A model generated the notes under the pieces. It saw only the letters and a program-made list of their open reading frames with translations. It made no database searches and was not told the origin of the DNA. The position numbers were made by a program, and so were the translations under genes. Shown piece after piece: positions 7,759 through 17,530 of a stretch of 64,000 nucleotides of DNA; the first letter of the stretch is position 1; each line of letters starts with the position of its first letter. This DNA is from a virus, in IMG/VR virus record IMGVR_UViG_3300031787_010495, positions 1-64,000 of that record; one strand, given 5' to 3'.

Positions 7759-9896
7759 TATGTTAAACAAATTATATCATAAACAATCGACAACTCCACA
7801 ACAATTTCTTGACCATTCAATGAATTGTTTGCCGGGTTAGTTGCAATTGTTATTTGGTTGTTTATTTGGTCTATTGTTACAGTCAAAATTCCTGGTATGG
7901 AAAGTAGTAGACTCTTTATAGTATCATACCATAAATTATCACCCGGCGGATTGTTCAGAGTCGTTGCTGTGAAGAAAGTGCTTGATGCACTCAACCCCGC
8001 TGGGTTGACATTGACTTTAGCTGTGAATATTGCAGAAATCAAATCACAGTTTGTATTGTCTTGCGTCAAATCAGCGTAACCCTCGTTTAACATTTGTAGT
8101 AAACCGAGTTTAGTTGGGGAATCTATGTTAAAGATTTCTTCTCCCATAACATAACACTGATAAGATGTATAGTTGGTGTCACAGGTAATTGTTGTTGAGC
8201 GTGAAAGTGAACATCCATTTGCATCAACAATAGAAAGACTGTATGTTCCTCCTGTCAAATTGTAAACTTCAATTTGTTGAGGGTTAGATGGGACGTTATT
8301 TGACCAATTGAATTGGAATGGTGGTGTGCCCGAAGTGATGAATGCGGTAATTTGACCATCGTTTCCTGAGCCACAATTAATACTATATAAACTAAAATCT
8401 AAGTTGTCTCCTTTTGGGATGAAAATTGTTTGAGTTTGTTGACATCCCGTTGAGTCAGTAACAGTAACAACATGGTTTCCAAAAGTTAAGTTATTAAATG
8501 TTACCGCTGTTAAATTTGTATCAACAACATTCAATATTCCATCAACTGAATAATCCAATGGTAGAGTATATCCTGGTGATGTAGTAATTCTTACACTTCC
8601 GTTGTTTTGATTACACGTTGTTCCTGTGATTTCTGTTGAAAGTGTGAATTTATTAATTGCCAATATTATCACTTCTTGACTAAATTGGCATCCTGTAGAA
8701 TCCTCAACAAATACTGAGTAAGTGTCCGCAGATAAATTCTCAAAGGTTTGAATTTGTTGTTGTCCTACAATAATTTTTTGGTTTCCTCCGTCGCCAACCA
8801 AGGTGTAGGTAAAGGGACCTTGTCCTCCTATAACTGTGACAGTTATCAATCCATCATTACTTGAACAATAAGAATTAGTTCCAACAACACTTACAGAACT
8901 CATCCCGTTTGGTGTTAGTAAAGTAGTCCCCGTGAATATTTGACACAGTCCAGCATCTGTGACTGAGAAATTGTAATCACCAGCAGATAATCCTGATATC
9001 GTAAAATCTTGAGCATATGATATGAGAACTTGGCCTGTTGACGCGGAGTAATAATATGGTTGACTTCCACCTGTTATTGTGAGAGTAATTGAGCCATCGC
9101 TTTGGAAACAACTTGGATTGGTTTCTGTTGTGAAAAACGCACCCATTTGGTCGACGTTGACGACAGCAGCATCTTTTATGTTTACACAACCAAAACCATC
9201 TTTAACTTCAACCGAATATAATCCTTCAGTCAATCCTGTTGCAGTTGCACCTGTCTGACCATTAGACCACAAATAAGTAAAAGGTCCTTGTCCCGTTAGT
9301 CCCGTGACCATTATCTTACCAATCGGGGTTCCTCCACAACTCGAATTAGGTATGGAATATAAACCGTAGTTGGTGAGAAGAGATTGTTCAACGATAAAAC
9401 TTTGGCTAAAACCTGAGCATCCACCTAAATCACTAACGGCCAAGTAATATGTTCCGGCCGAAAGATTTTCAAAAATTACGGTTGGGTTGCTTGAAAGGAA
9501 AGTTTGAACAAGTGTTCCGTCACCTGAGAAGACAGAATAATTTGCAGAAGAATAAATCGTATTAGAGGAACCAGTAACAGAACCATTGTTTTCAGCACAA
9601 GTGGTGTTCTGAACACCGAGAACACTACAACACACTCCACTCGAAATAGGTATGTTAACATTAATTTCTTGATTTGTTGGTAAAGTGCTATCATTCACAG
9701 TCATTAGGACGACTGAACTAAATAATCCTGATTTGGTTACTGGCGCATTTTCAGCTAATGTAACCGTCGGATAATAAGGGTCAACAAATTGGACGGTATA
9801 TGGTTCTATACCACCTGAGAAAGAGATTTGGAATGCACCGCTTCCGTTATTTTGACAATCCCCTGTTACTAATAATGTATAATCAAATAATGCCAT
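7758..9896 (-). CDS. SprB-repeat tail/adhesin protein
   Basis: This 712-residue protein is built from six or seven repeats of about 75-85 residues. Each has the pattern C..(N/S)(D/N)G.I.....G....(Y/F).....N.....(F)(x)NL..G.Y...V.D..GC, the hallmark of SprB repeats in gliding adhesins and other surface proteins of Bacteroidota. A C-terminal domain of about 130 residues without repeats follows (from about 580). In a phage tail cluster it probably forms a stalk or receptor-contact part. Sharing this fold with host adhesins suggests acquisition from, or mimicry of, a Bacteroidota host, which is inference. The gene sits 5 nt after the stop of the upstream 992-aa baseplate gene and overlaps the next gene by one base, so it is part of a coupled operon. 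Confidence 0.82.
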   Translation of the reverse strand: MALFDYTLLVTGDCQNNGSGAFQISFSGGIEPYTVQFVDPYYPTVTLAENAPVTKSGLFSSVVLMTVNDSTLPTNQEINVNIPISSGVCCSVLGVQNTTCAENNGSVTGSSNTIYSSANYSVFSGDGTLVQTFLSSNPTVIFENLSAGTYYLAVSDLGGCSGFSQSFIVEQSLLTNYGLYSIPNSSCGGTPIGKIMVTGLTGQGPFTYLWSNGQTGATATGLTEGLYSVEVKDGFGCVNIKDAAVVNVDQMGAFFTTETNPSCFQSDGSITLTITGGSQPYYYSASTGQVLISYAQDFTISGLSAGDYNFSVTDAGLCQIFTGTTLLTPNGMSSVSVVGTNSYCSSNDGLITVTVIGGQGPFTYTLVGDGGNQKIIVGQQQIQTFENLSADTYSVFVEDSTGCQFSQEVIILAINKFTLSTEITGTTCNQNNGSVRITTSPGYTLPLDYSVDGILNVVDTNLTAVTFNNLTFGNHVVTVTDSTGCQQTQTIFIPKGDNLDFSLYSINCGSGNDGQITAFITSGTPPFQFNWSNNVPSNPQQIEVYNLTGGTYSLSIVDANGCSLSRSTTITCDTNYTSYQCYVMGEEIFNIDSPTKLGLLQMLNEGYADLTQDNTNCDLISAIFTAKVNVNPAGLSASSTFFTATTLNNPPGDNLWYDTIKSLLLSIPGILTVTIDQINNQITIATNPANNSLNGQEIVVELSIVYDIICLT

Positions 9897-9901
9897 TCAA
9901 T

Positions 9902-12880
9902 TTAACAATTTATGCTTATGTTAATACATACGTTTAGTTTGACTGTTTCATTCATGTTTCTTGGTGTGCATGTCGAATTAGTTATTGATAAATTATTTCC
10001 ATTTAGGAAATATGTAAACCCATAATCGTAGACTGCTGGTAGATATTGAATCAAAGCATTTCTCCAATTTGAATTTGTTGGAACATCCGTGAATCCATAC
10101 CCTGTGTAGAAAGGTTGTTGTATAATTTTTTGTCCCGCAATTTCCAAATCAACATACCAATTTGTTTCAACTGAACTTTGAACACAATCGTTTAAGGTTA
10201 ATACTTGTGCTTCGAGCATTATGTTTAGTCTATTTGCTAAAATCGATTGGAAGTTTGATACATTTGTATCACCATTTAACCAAGGATATATGTTGAAGTC
10301 AACATATTCTGTTTGACATGTGTAATCAAAAATGTTTGTTATTATAAAACAAGGCTCAACTGGCACAGGAATTATTTCACAACCTCTTTGTCTTCTATAA
10401 ACGTATTTTTGTCTGTGTAGTATTGAGTTTTCGAGTCTTGAACCTGTATTCCATATTGTGGTTGCAGGTATCATTTGCTCTACTAACTTCATCCACCACG
10501 GACCCAATCCGTTGATGTAGTCGATTAGTTTTTGATACGTATATTTGTTGTTTGGTATACCCACTGTTTGTTCTGATTGGATATACTTCCACCAAACCGA
10601 TTGAAGAGTTGGATATCCTCCTGTTTTACCATCAGTGATATATTGTCTGTTTCTAGTATTAATCATATTCTCCCAAAAAGTTTGGTAGAATTCGAAGAAT
10701 GTTTTCTTTTTTGGTTCGGGTTTGATAAAAGTTGAGTCGACTCCACCTGGAACTGGATATCCAATTGTCAGACCTGATTCAGGAATCGGGTAGTCGTATT
10801 TTCTTGAAGAAACCCAAACGTCGTAAACAAGTCCTTGTGAAGCATTCAAAAACAAATCTATGTTTTTAACATTCAATACGAGTTTTTCATTGTCCGCATA
10901 ATAATAAGCGTTGAAATTAGCATCCCTTGAAACTCTTATCTTGTCATCCTCTTCAAGCCACGACTTATTATTGTCAACAACTTTTTTAAGTTTGAATCCC
11001 TCGGTCATATAAGGAAAATCTCTGAACCTATCGAGATATTTTTGACCATATGTAAATGGTTGTAGTTGAGTTTGAATATCGTAGTTCTGACCTGTATAGA
11101 TTTGTCCTGTAATTTGAACCTCATCTGGACTTCTATGTTGTGGTGTGCTTTCATACCAACCAGCACCCAATTGGAAGAAATAAGATTCCGTATTTACGGG
11201 AGCCTTAGGAAATCCTTGAGCGTCTATTGGATAATCATCTAGATTTATCTGAACATCTTGATAGGTGTCAACAGTTGTGAAGGCTGTAAAGGTTTTTCCT
11301 TTTATTTTATATGTAGAACCTGGTAGATAAGCCGGTGTGTTTTGAACATAAGTTCCACCTGTTATGGCCGCATATTGTGTGTCGAACTGTTCCATGTTGA
11401 TTTTTTGGTCAGCCAAATAGATGTGCTCGTTGAATTCTATTAACGACTCGGGTGCACCAATCAATCTCATCATAAACTCAACACTTCGTCTCGTTCCTTT
11501 TGATTTGAAAAGGTATGCTGAGTTGAGAATCAAATTCCTATAAAATGCGTAGTTGATTTCAGTTGGTGTAAGGGCTCTCGCATAACCTGGATATGAAGGT
11601 GTTTGTGTATTTCCAAAAATCGAATCTAAAAAGTCCGTATCAGTAATAGGTGAAAAATTTGAACTCCATCCCAAGGTTTGAGATAGGTTAACTAACAATT
11701 GAGATGGGATGTCATTACCAACATTATAATTTACAGAGTTCATAAACGCTAAAGCGTCGATGAAGTTTTTGACTTGGTCAAAACTTCTTCCGTAAATTTG
11801 AAAAATCTTTTCGGCTTTCCTTCCTAATGTATCAAATTCTTTCAATGAATCTGAAACAAAAAATCTTGAAATTAAATTTGTTTTATATGAATCAAGATTT
11901 ACCGCAATTGTTTCCAATTGTGTCAAATACTCTTCGAATAAGAAAGAACGAATATCTAAATTCCATGGACCGTCCTTAGGCCATGTTACAGATTGGTTGT
12001 TTGTATAAAACTGACCCCCTTCCGTTTGCTGTGGTATTTGGAACACAGCTGTGTATTCAGGTCTAACCAATCTATTCATCAGAAACTTTTCAACCTCATC
12101 CAAACTCTCAGCAAAAATTCTGTCAACTATGAAATCATTCGGTCTTATTTGATACTCTTGAATACTTGTTGTTGCGGTTTGTCCAAAAGGTGCACCGGAA
12201 ACAGTGAATTTGATTATACCACTTGATAATGTTTGAGAGGGTGTAAATGAAATAACTTTGAAAATATCATCATTGATTGATACGCAGTAATCTAAGTAAG
12301 TATTGTAGAGATTCCTATAAGGTGACACACCAATTTCTCTCATGTTTAGGTTTGTGGCCGCACTTACAGAATAATCAACGTCAAATGGGTTTTTGATTCT
12401 ATTAACACTTACTTCAAAACTTGTTTCATCATAAATCGGGTCATACGCGACATTCTGTGCTGTAAATCCAGTTAGGAAATCATCGTTCAAAAATTGAATA
12501 TCTAAAGAAGCAGGAAATACACTTATAATATGAGTAATTGATACTTGAAATCTTTTTGATAGTGAACCATATAATGTGAAATTTGTAACCTGAGACAAAT
12601 CATAGTTCGGGTAAACCCTGAATTGAGTCGCTTGAATTCTTCTACTCTCAGCAAGTGTATCAACATCAAGATAATCCAAATCTATAGGCTCCGAAAAAGC
12701 ACCAACATTAAATCTACGATTCACTTTCTCCACAATAGAAGTTGTGAATTCGAAGTTACCTTGCGTGAGACCGCCCCCTTCAACTGTCTGCAATCCTACA
12801 ATATTGTCAGAGAAGGTAGCCGCCCCACTTCCTGGTCTTGGCGGATAGAAAAATTTAGTTGTTCTTCTTGATGTCGCCAT
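9902..12880 (-). CDS. Large baseplate wedge protein, gpI-like segment
   Basis: This 992-residue structural protein starts at ATG 12880, in a TAATG overlap with the upstream gene. Its middle (about residues 360-500) has a helical segment containing QLLVNLSQTLGW and FKSKGTRRSVEFMMRLIGAP. That resembles the phage tail protein I / T4 wedge type, where the chain joins the gp6-like ring. The remainder is beta-rich, with many Tyr and Asn, and is typical of baseplate periphery. Its place between the gp6/gp25-like genes and the fibre genes supports a role linking the wedge to fibres. The exact T4 equivalent cannot be given from sequence alone. Confidence 0.72.
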   Translation of the reverse strand: MATSRRTTKFFYPPRPGSGAATFSDNIVGLQTVEGGGLTQGNFEFTTSIVEKVNRRFNVGAFSEPIDLDYLDVDTLAESRRIQATQFRVYPNYDLSQVTNFTLYGSLSKRFQVSITHIISVFPASLDIQFLNDDFLTGFTAQNVAYDPIYDETSFEVSVNRIKNPFDVDYSVSAATNLNMREIGVSPYRNLYNTYLDYCVSINDDIFKVISFTPSQTLSSGIIKFTVSGAPFGQTATTSIQEYQIRPNDFIVDRIFAESLDEVEKFLMNRLVRPEYTAVFQIPQQTEGGQFYTNNQSVTWPKDGPWNLDIRSFLFEEYLTQLETIAVNLDSYKTNLISRFFVSDSLKEFDTLGRKAEKIFQIYGRSFDQVKNFIDALAFMNSVNYNVGNDIPSQLLVNLSQTLGWSSNFSPITDTDFLDSIFGNTQTPSYPGYARALTPTEINYAFYRNLILNSAYLFKSKGTRRSVEFMMRLIGAPESLIEFNEHIYLADQKINMEQFDTQYAAITGGTYVQNTPAYLPGSTYKIKGKTFTAFTTVDTYQDVQINLDDYPIDAQGFPKAPVNTESYFFQLGAGWYESTPQHRSPDEVQITGQIYTGQNYDIQTQLQPFTYGQKYLDRFRDFPYMTEGFKLKKVVDNNKSWLEEDDKIRVSRDANFNAYYYADNEKLVLNVKNIDLFLNASQGLVYDVWVSSRKYDYPIPESGLTIGYPVPGGVDSTFIKPEPKKKTFFEFYQTFWENMINTRNRQYITDGKTGGYPTLQSVWWKYIQSEQTVGIPNNKYTYQKLIDYINGLGPWWMKLVEQMIPATTIWNTGSRLENSILHRQKYVYRRQRGCEIIPVPVEPCFIITNIFDYTCQTEYVDFNIYPWLNGDTNVSNFQSILANRLNIMLEAQVLTLNDCVQSSVETNWYVDLEIAGQKIIQQPFYTGYGFTDVPTNSNWRNALIQYLPAVYDYGFTYFLNGNNLSITNSTCTPRNMNETVKLNVCINISINC

Positions 12881-13788
12881 TAACTAGTAATTGATGTAAA
12901 ATTCTTACTGAAATCAATATTATCACCTCTGTTCTGTCTAACCTCATATAATAATGCATTGAATTGGTCTCTAATTTCATACAAGTTATACTGTCTGTAA
13001 ATGTTATTTTGACTATCATAGATGGTGTAGATTCCATCGTCGATAGATTTGGTTTGATTACCATAAAGTGCAATTGCAAGAGATGATATATCGTATTCGA
13101 CCATTTCAATTTCAACAGTTACAGGATTGAAAAAGGTGTTTGTTATTATTATTCCTTGGTCAGGTTGTCCAATATACGGTGTTGCATTTGGTCTGTTTGT
13201 TGGTGATGAAGATGGTGATACCGTCAGGAATAACAAGTTAGAATTGTTATCAACGTATCTATATCTGATTGACTTTTGAGATGTATTAACCTCATTTGCA
13301 ACCACCGCCTCACAGTAGAAACAAGAAGTTACAACTCTGAAGAAGTTTGGAATCTTCGAACCATCAGGATTAAGATATTCGATTCTGAATCCCACCAACC
13401 CTTGTGGAACAAATTTGTTAAGGAATTGTGGGTCAACGTTGTTTAAGTCAATCACAAGTCCTTTGACATTAGGTAATGCACTTAAAACACCACAATCTGT
13501 GATTATTGTTCTTATCTGAGCTGGTCTCAAATATAGAGTATAGATTCCCAAAGCATTGAACTGATTTGCAGGAAGAGTTAGATTATATAATCCTCCTATT
13601 ACTTCAACCCCTGAGTTTCCTCCTGTTTCAGTGTTTTCGAAATATGGTCTCAATATTGTTTGAGCATCGAGTTTACTTAAAACGAAGTTATCTGTGGCGT
13701 CTCTTGTCGGGGTATAATTCATTATGATTTCAACATCTTCTGGTGAAACATCTGAAGGTCTTATCGTGCCATATGAGCCAATTGCCAT
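12880..13788 (-). CDS. Structural protein of baseplate/fibre cluster, unknown
   Basis: This protein of 302 residues is not recognised. The N-terminus (MAIGSYGTIRPSDVSPEDVEI) has the start-of-particle-protein look common in large phages. The rest is mixed alpha/beta with two Cys in the middle (SCFYCEAVV). Coupling to the following gene (TAATG) and location suggest a stoichiometric partner of the 992-aa baseplate protein. The ATG at 13788 is the first after a 25-nt gap that carries a TATTTATA motif, so it may head a transcript. Confidence 0.72.
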   Translation of the reverse strand: MAIGSYGTIRPSDVSPEDVEIIMNYTPTRDATDNFVLSKLDAQTILRPYFENTETGGNSGVEVIGGLYNLTLPANQFNALGIYTLYLRPAQIRTIITDCGVLSALPNVKGLVIDLNNVDPQFLNKFVPQGLVGFRIEYLNPDGSKIPNFFRVVTSCFYCEAVVANEVNTSQKSIRYRYVDNNSNLLFLTVSPSSSPTNRPNATPYIGQPDQGIIITNTFFNPVTVEIEMVEYDISSLAIALYGNQTKSIDDGIYTIYDSQNNIYRQYNLYEIRDQFNALLYEVRQNRGDNIDFSKNFTSITS

Positions 13789-13803
13789 ATAAAATTATTT
13801 TTC

Positions 13804-13811
13804 TATAAATA
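13804..13811 (-). promoter_or_regulatory. TATTTATA motif before gene at 13788
   Basis: The coding-strand TATTTATA lies 15 nt upstream of ATG 13788 and just after the stop of the preceding gene (13814). It could start a transcript for the distal baseplate and fibre genes. Confidence 0.45.
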
Positions 13812-13813
13812 GT

Positions 13814-14920
13814 TTATGTATCTTTTTTAATGACATTAAAAAAACCATAACCATAGTTTATCATGTCACCCAAGTTGTCCACCTCACCAAGTCTTTGGAC
13901 CCTTTCGTAAGCACTGTTCTTCCCTCTCTCAACAAATACGTTTGTTTGAATCTGAGGTTGGTCCATTACTTTAAGCAAAGTTTCATTTTTTGTTATCGGC
14001 ACCGCGGTTATGTTATATTCGGTTAAACCAGATGATGGTTGATAGAAAATTGTAGTTCCATCTCCATAGTCAATATAGTTGGTGTCTTGGATAGTGTAAG
14101 CAGTAAAACCATTTCCAACATTAGTAATTGAACCCCACAGCACCCCATTATTTATGATTGGTAAATTGATTCTTTGATTAATTGTTAAATTACCGTAAGG
14201 TTTCAATTCTGTGATTCTAGACCTACTTACCCCTGACACCGTAAACGGAATTGTTATATATTTCGAACTCACTTGGTCTTGAACATTGTTTTCTGCATCA
14301 CCTGAAAATATATAATCATATGAAACAGGGGTTCCAATCCAATTACCAAATGATGGTGCAAAGAAACATTCACCTTGTGGATTGAATATTGTTACTTTAC
14401 TGTAAGGAACTGAAATTGTTTTAGTGACAGTTGTTACACCCCAAGGGTTGATTTGTTCCAACGTGATTTTGTAATCTTTTGTAGTTCCAACTGGCGGAGT
14501 GGGATATGTATGGTTTATTGAATTGGGTGCATAATTTGTAATTGATTGTTTTGGTGAATTATCACCCCAATCGACTCTGTAGGCAGAGAGCTGCAAGAAA
14601 TTTTGGAATTGGTCCGAAGTATTATAAACATAATATGTCATTGGACTTCCAGTAGTTGCTGAGAACAAAAAATTCGCCACAACATCTTTCTGTAATACCG
14701 CTCCGTCAAAAGGACTATAATAGCCACAATCAACCGCACTTTGTCTAAGTAATATCGGAACCGACACCTCCTTCAATAACGAGGACCCACCAGGTCCTGA
14801 ACTCACAACCTTGGTCATTGCAGAATATACACCGACTGAAGTATTATTGTAATTTACAACAGCAATATCCCCTTTTACGGTCTCAGGTGAAATAATAACC
14901 TTATAGTAATCTTGACTCAT
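13814..14920 (-). CDS. Structural protein with a PKD-like domain
   Basis: This 368-residue protein has a segment at about residues 110-165 reading VDWGDNS...HTYP...Y.ITL...N..G...VTKTI. That is the usual pattern of PKD immunoglobulin-like domains (WGDG...HTY). Such domains decorate phage tails and surface proteins and probably mediate protein or glycan contacts. A second WGDG-like pattern (IDYGDGTTIFY) occurs near residue 290. The start overlaps the upstream stop by 4 nt (ATGA). No catalytic motif is visible. The place in the baseplate cluster suggests a peripheral baseplate or fibre-connector role. Confidence 0.72.
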   Translation of the reverse strand: MSQDYYKVIISPETVKGDIAVVNYNNTSVGVYSAMTKVVSSGPGGSSLLKEVSVPILLRQSAVDCGYYSPFDGAVLQKDVVANFLFSATTGSPMTYYVYNTSDQFQNFLQLSAYRVDWGDNSPKQSITNYAPNSINHTYPTPPVGTTKDYKITLEQINPWGVTTVTKTISVPYSKVTIFNPQGECFFAPSFGNWIGTPVSYDYIFSGDAENNVQDQVSSKYITIPFTVSGVSRSRITELKPYGNLTINQRINLPIINNGVLWGSITNVGNGFTAYTIQDTNYIDYGDGTTIFYQPSSGLTEYNITAVPITKNETLLKVMDQPQIQTNVFVERGKNSAYERVQRLGEVDNLGDMINYGYGFFNVIKKDT

Positions 14921-15849
14921 GGATTTATATATTCAAACCATTTTATGGGTATACTTGTTCCCAATCTTTGTCCAGCAGTATTATACACCTGATATGTTTG
15001 TGTTGGATAATCTATTTGAACTGTGTAATAAAAATATTGTGTGTTGTCGAATGTATTTCTTTCTCCTACCGACATACATGACTGTGGTCCCAAGGTTCTA
15101 TCAACATTAAATGGAGTTGGCCATTGTTGTTGACAAGGAGGAGTCGAACTTTGAGGGTCCCATCCTCTACCTGTCATCATTTTGGTAAATTGACCAGTTC
15201 CTGCGTTATAAAACTTGGCTGACATATAGAATGTTGATATGTTCAAAAATTCTCTTTTCTTTAACCAGTAGATAAAGAAACCCTCTTTGTCTCCGATGAA
15301 ATCCAAAATAAACTTTGGTTTCTTTACTGAGACTGTGGCTCTTTGCATTCGAGTGTCCATCTTCAGACCTTGTTGGGTTGGTATGATGATTGTTAGGTAG
15401 TTTGTTTGTCTTTTTTCATCAGGAGTGTCATAAAGGTCCAACTTAAAAAACGAGTTCGTAAATGAGTTATTATAGTAGTATAAGTCTTGAGGTGTAAATC
15501 CTTCTCCTAAGTAGTTAATCTGCCAATTATTCAAATCATTAATCGAACCACCTGAATAAAAATAAAATTCATAATTACATACAGTAGAGTCTGAACCTCC
15601 AACTATATTTGATTGAGTTACTTGGCCCGTCGTTGGATTGATAAAGATTGAGGGGCTGTTATGTGGGGCGTGACTAAATCTTGTTACCTCAAAGTCTCTA
15701 CCATCACCAATAACCTCTTTAACTATTTGAGTTTCATATTCATCAATAGAGTCATCCAAACCCAAATAATCCCAAGTCATCTGAATCGGAATATTAATTT
15801 GTTTGGATATTCCCCCCTCTCTTAAAATTTGAAATTTATTCACATCCAT
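14917..15849 (-). CDS. Baseplate-cluster structural protein, unknown
   Basis: This protein of 310 residues is not recognised. It is rich in Tyr, Phe, Asn and Gln and has two Cys in the C-terminal half (PPCQQQ and PQSCMS). The N-terminus includes SKQINIPIQMTWDYLGLDD, similar in style to the start of the 1684-aa protein (NKTINVQLDQDFEFLEILSL), so the two may share an N-terminal docking module. It overlaps the upstream stop by 14 nt and the downstream start by 4 nt, which indicates tight translational coupling. Confidence 0.7.
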   Translation of the reverse strand: MDVNKFQILREGGISKQINIPIQMTWDYLGLDDSIDEYETQIVKEVIGDGRDFEVTRFSHAPHNSPSIFINPTTGQVTQSNIVGGSDSTVCNYEFYFYSGGSINDLNNWQINYLGEGFTPQDLYYYNNSFTNSFFKLDLYDTPDEKRQTNYLTIIIPTQQGLKMDTRMQRATVSVKKPKFILDFIGDKEGFFIYWLKKREFLNISTFYMSAKFYNAGTGQFTKMMTGRGWDPQSSTPPCQQQWPTPFNVDRTLGPQSCMSVGERNTFDNTQYFYYTVQIDYPTQTYQVYNTAGQRLGTSIPIKWFEYINP

Positions 15850-17530
15850 CTATCAAAGGTTTAATTGGTTCATCTACACCTAAAATAGATTCATTGTAAT
15901 CTATTCCCTCAGGTATTAATCTAAATACGGCAGATACAAAAGGGTAATGCGCCGTGTTAAAGAAAGGATAATCCACACCCCTGTTTGAACTATCTTTGAA
16001 TCCATATGTGTATAGGTCTCTCCATCTGAATTCTCTGTCTTGGGTAGAATAAAAAGCCCAGCTTGGTATATTCTCAATCGCGTCGACATTTCCTGTTTCG
16101 ATGTAATCTGAAAATATTCTTATGGTCATAGGGATATGTGGCTCATAGTAAAAACCAGGTGAGTTCGTATTACTGTTATTTGTTGTTTGAAACACACTTT
16201 GATTGTATTTTATTTTTTGATAGTATTTTGATATGACCCTTTCGATTTGTTCATAATCATTCCACTCACAAAAATCACCATCAATAACATCTGCTCTTTT
16301 CAAGTCTAAATTATAAGTGAATGTCTTTGTTACACCACTTGTCAAAGTATATGCTGATGTTTGAATAGATGAGTTTGACTGTGTGTTATTCAAATCCCAC
16401 CACGGATTAATATTTTTTGAAAGATTGAATTCCCATCCCTGTTTTATTCCGACACCATTATTAGGCTGATTGAAATAACCTGAATAACCTTTATTTATCA
16501 CAGTTAGATTAATCTCGTTTAACGGTCTACCGTTGTTATCTTTTAGGGAAGCGAAATCCAAATCGTATGCGGACGTGAACGAATAAGCGTTACTACTTGT
16601 CTTCTGAGAAACCCTCGTGACTTTATTGGGAGTAATCGAACTGTATTCAAATTTTCTTTCTTCACCAAAAACATTTTTTTCAAAACCAGCTTTTGTTACA
16701 ATGATATCGTCCAAATTTGTCACAACCTTTAGTTTTTTGATGTAGTATTTCGATTTAGTCTCATTAAGATTATCTGGATTGATAACTCTTTTAAAAGTTC
16801 CTCTAGTTCCGTTGTTGAAAGTAGAGCCAGTGTATCCAACATTTAAAACATTGAAGATATAAGGGTCAGATTCAACTAATCCGTTACCTAAAGAATATAC
16901 TTGGAAAATCTTTTCATTCCTATATGTGAGTGATAGTTCGACATATTCATTAGGTAAAACTCCATGAGGAGCAATACATCTAAAACTTATTATGTTGTCA
17001 CCATTTTGTTGTGAGTTAAATATTTCAAATGGAATTCCGTCTCCTGCAACCCAATTGATTGGTGTGTTATTAGAATAATATGTTAATTGTTTATTATATT
17101 GGTTTTCGTAAGGATATGTTAGATAATATGTCCAATTGTAGGTATAAGCACTTTTAGATTTATATGGAAAATGTTGGTCTTTAACATCGGGTCTGTAGAA
17201 ATCAAACTCATAAAACTGAGGGAATCCTTTCCAAATTGTGCTGACCGTTGAAACCTCAGGGTTTACATAAAACAGATTATTTCTAAATGGAATGTATTCA
17301 GTTGTTCCTGTATAAGTGTTGGAATACAAATAACTAAGTTTGAATGTCGGTCTGAAGACTGTAGATTCCTGTCTCTCATCGTCATAAACCTGAGCTAAAC
17401 TTATTGTTTGACTTCTATCATATTCAGTAATTTCTTGTTGTTTTTCTTGTAAGGTCAAGGTGATTTCCTGGTCAACAAAAGGAGCACTTTGGAAAGTCAG
17501 ACTACTCGGTATAATTTTATAGTTATTCAT
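15836..17530 (-). CDS. Baseplate-cluster structural protein, unknown (about 564 aa)
   Basis: The preferred start is ATG 17530 (MNNYKIIPSS), which overlaps the upstream stop by 8 nt. An upstream in-frame start at 17578 would lie fully inside the preceding gene. The protein is Tyr, Asn and Phe rich and predicted to be mostly beta, with no motif I can name. It lies in a run of five overlapping genes (9.9-22.6 kb) that together look like a baseplate outer assembly. Confidence 0.7.
   Translation of the reverse strand: MNNYKIIPSSLTFQSAPFVDQEITLTLQEKQQEITEYDRSQTISLAQVYDDERQESTVFRPTFKLSYLYSNTYTGTTEYIPFRNNLFYVNPEVSTVSTIWKGFPQFYEFDFYRPDVKDQHFPYKSKSAYTYNWTYYLTYPYENQYNKQLTYYSNNTPINWVAGDGIPFEIFNSQQNGDNIISFRCIAPHGVLPNEYVELSLTYRNEKIFQVYSLGNGLVESDPYIFNVLNVGYTGSTFNNGTRGTFKRVINPDNLNETKSKYYIKKLKVVTNLDDIIVTKAGFEKNVFGEERKFEYSSITPNKVTRVSQKTSSNAYSFTSAYDLDFASLKDNNGRPLNEINLTVINKGYSGYFNQPNNGVGIKQGWEFNLSKNINPWWDLNNTQSNSSIQTSAYTLTSGVTKTFTYNLDLKRADVIDGDFCEWNDYEQIERVISKYYQKIKYNQSVFQTTNNSNTNSPGFYYEPHIPMTIRIFSDYIETGNVDAIENIPSWAFYSTQDREFRWRDLYTYGFKDSSNRGVDYPFFNTAHYPFVSAVFRLIPEGIDYNESILGVDEPIKPLIDGCE

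Noticed and set aside
7759-7770. Longer start for the small protein at 7770
   Set aside because: That codon is TTG inside the upstream gene; the ATG at 7758 forms a usual TAATG coupling.
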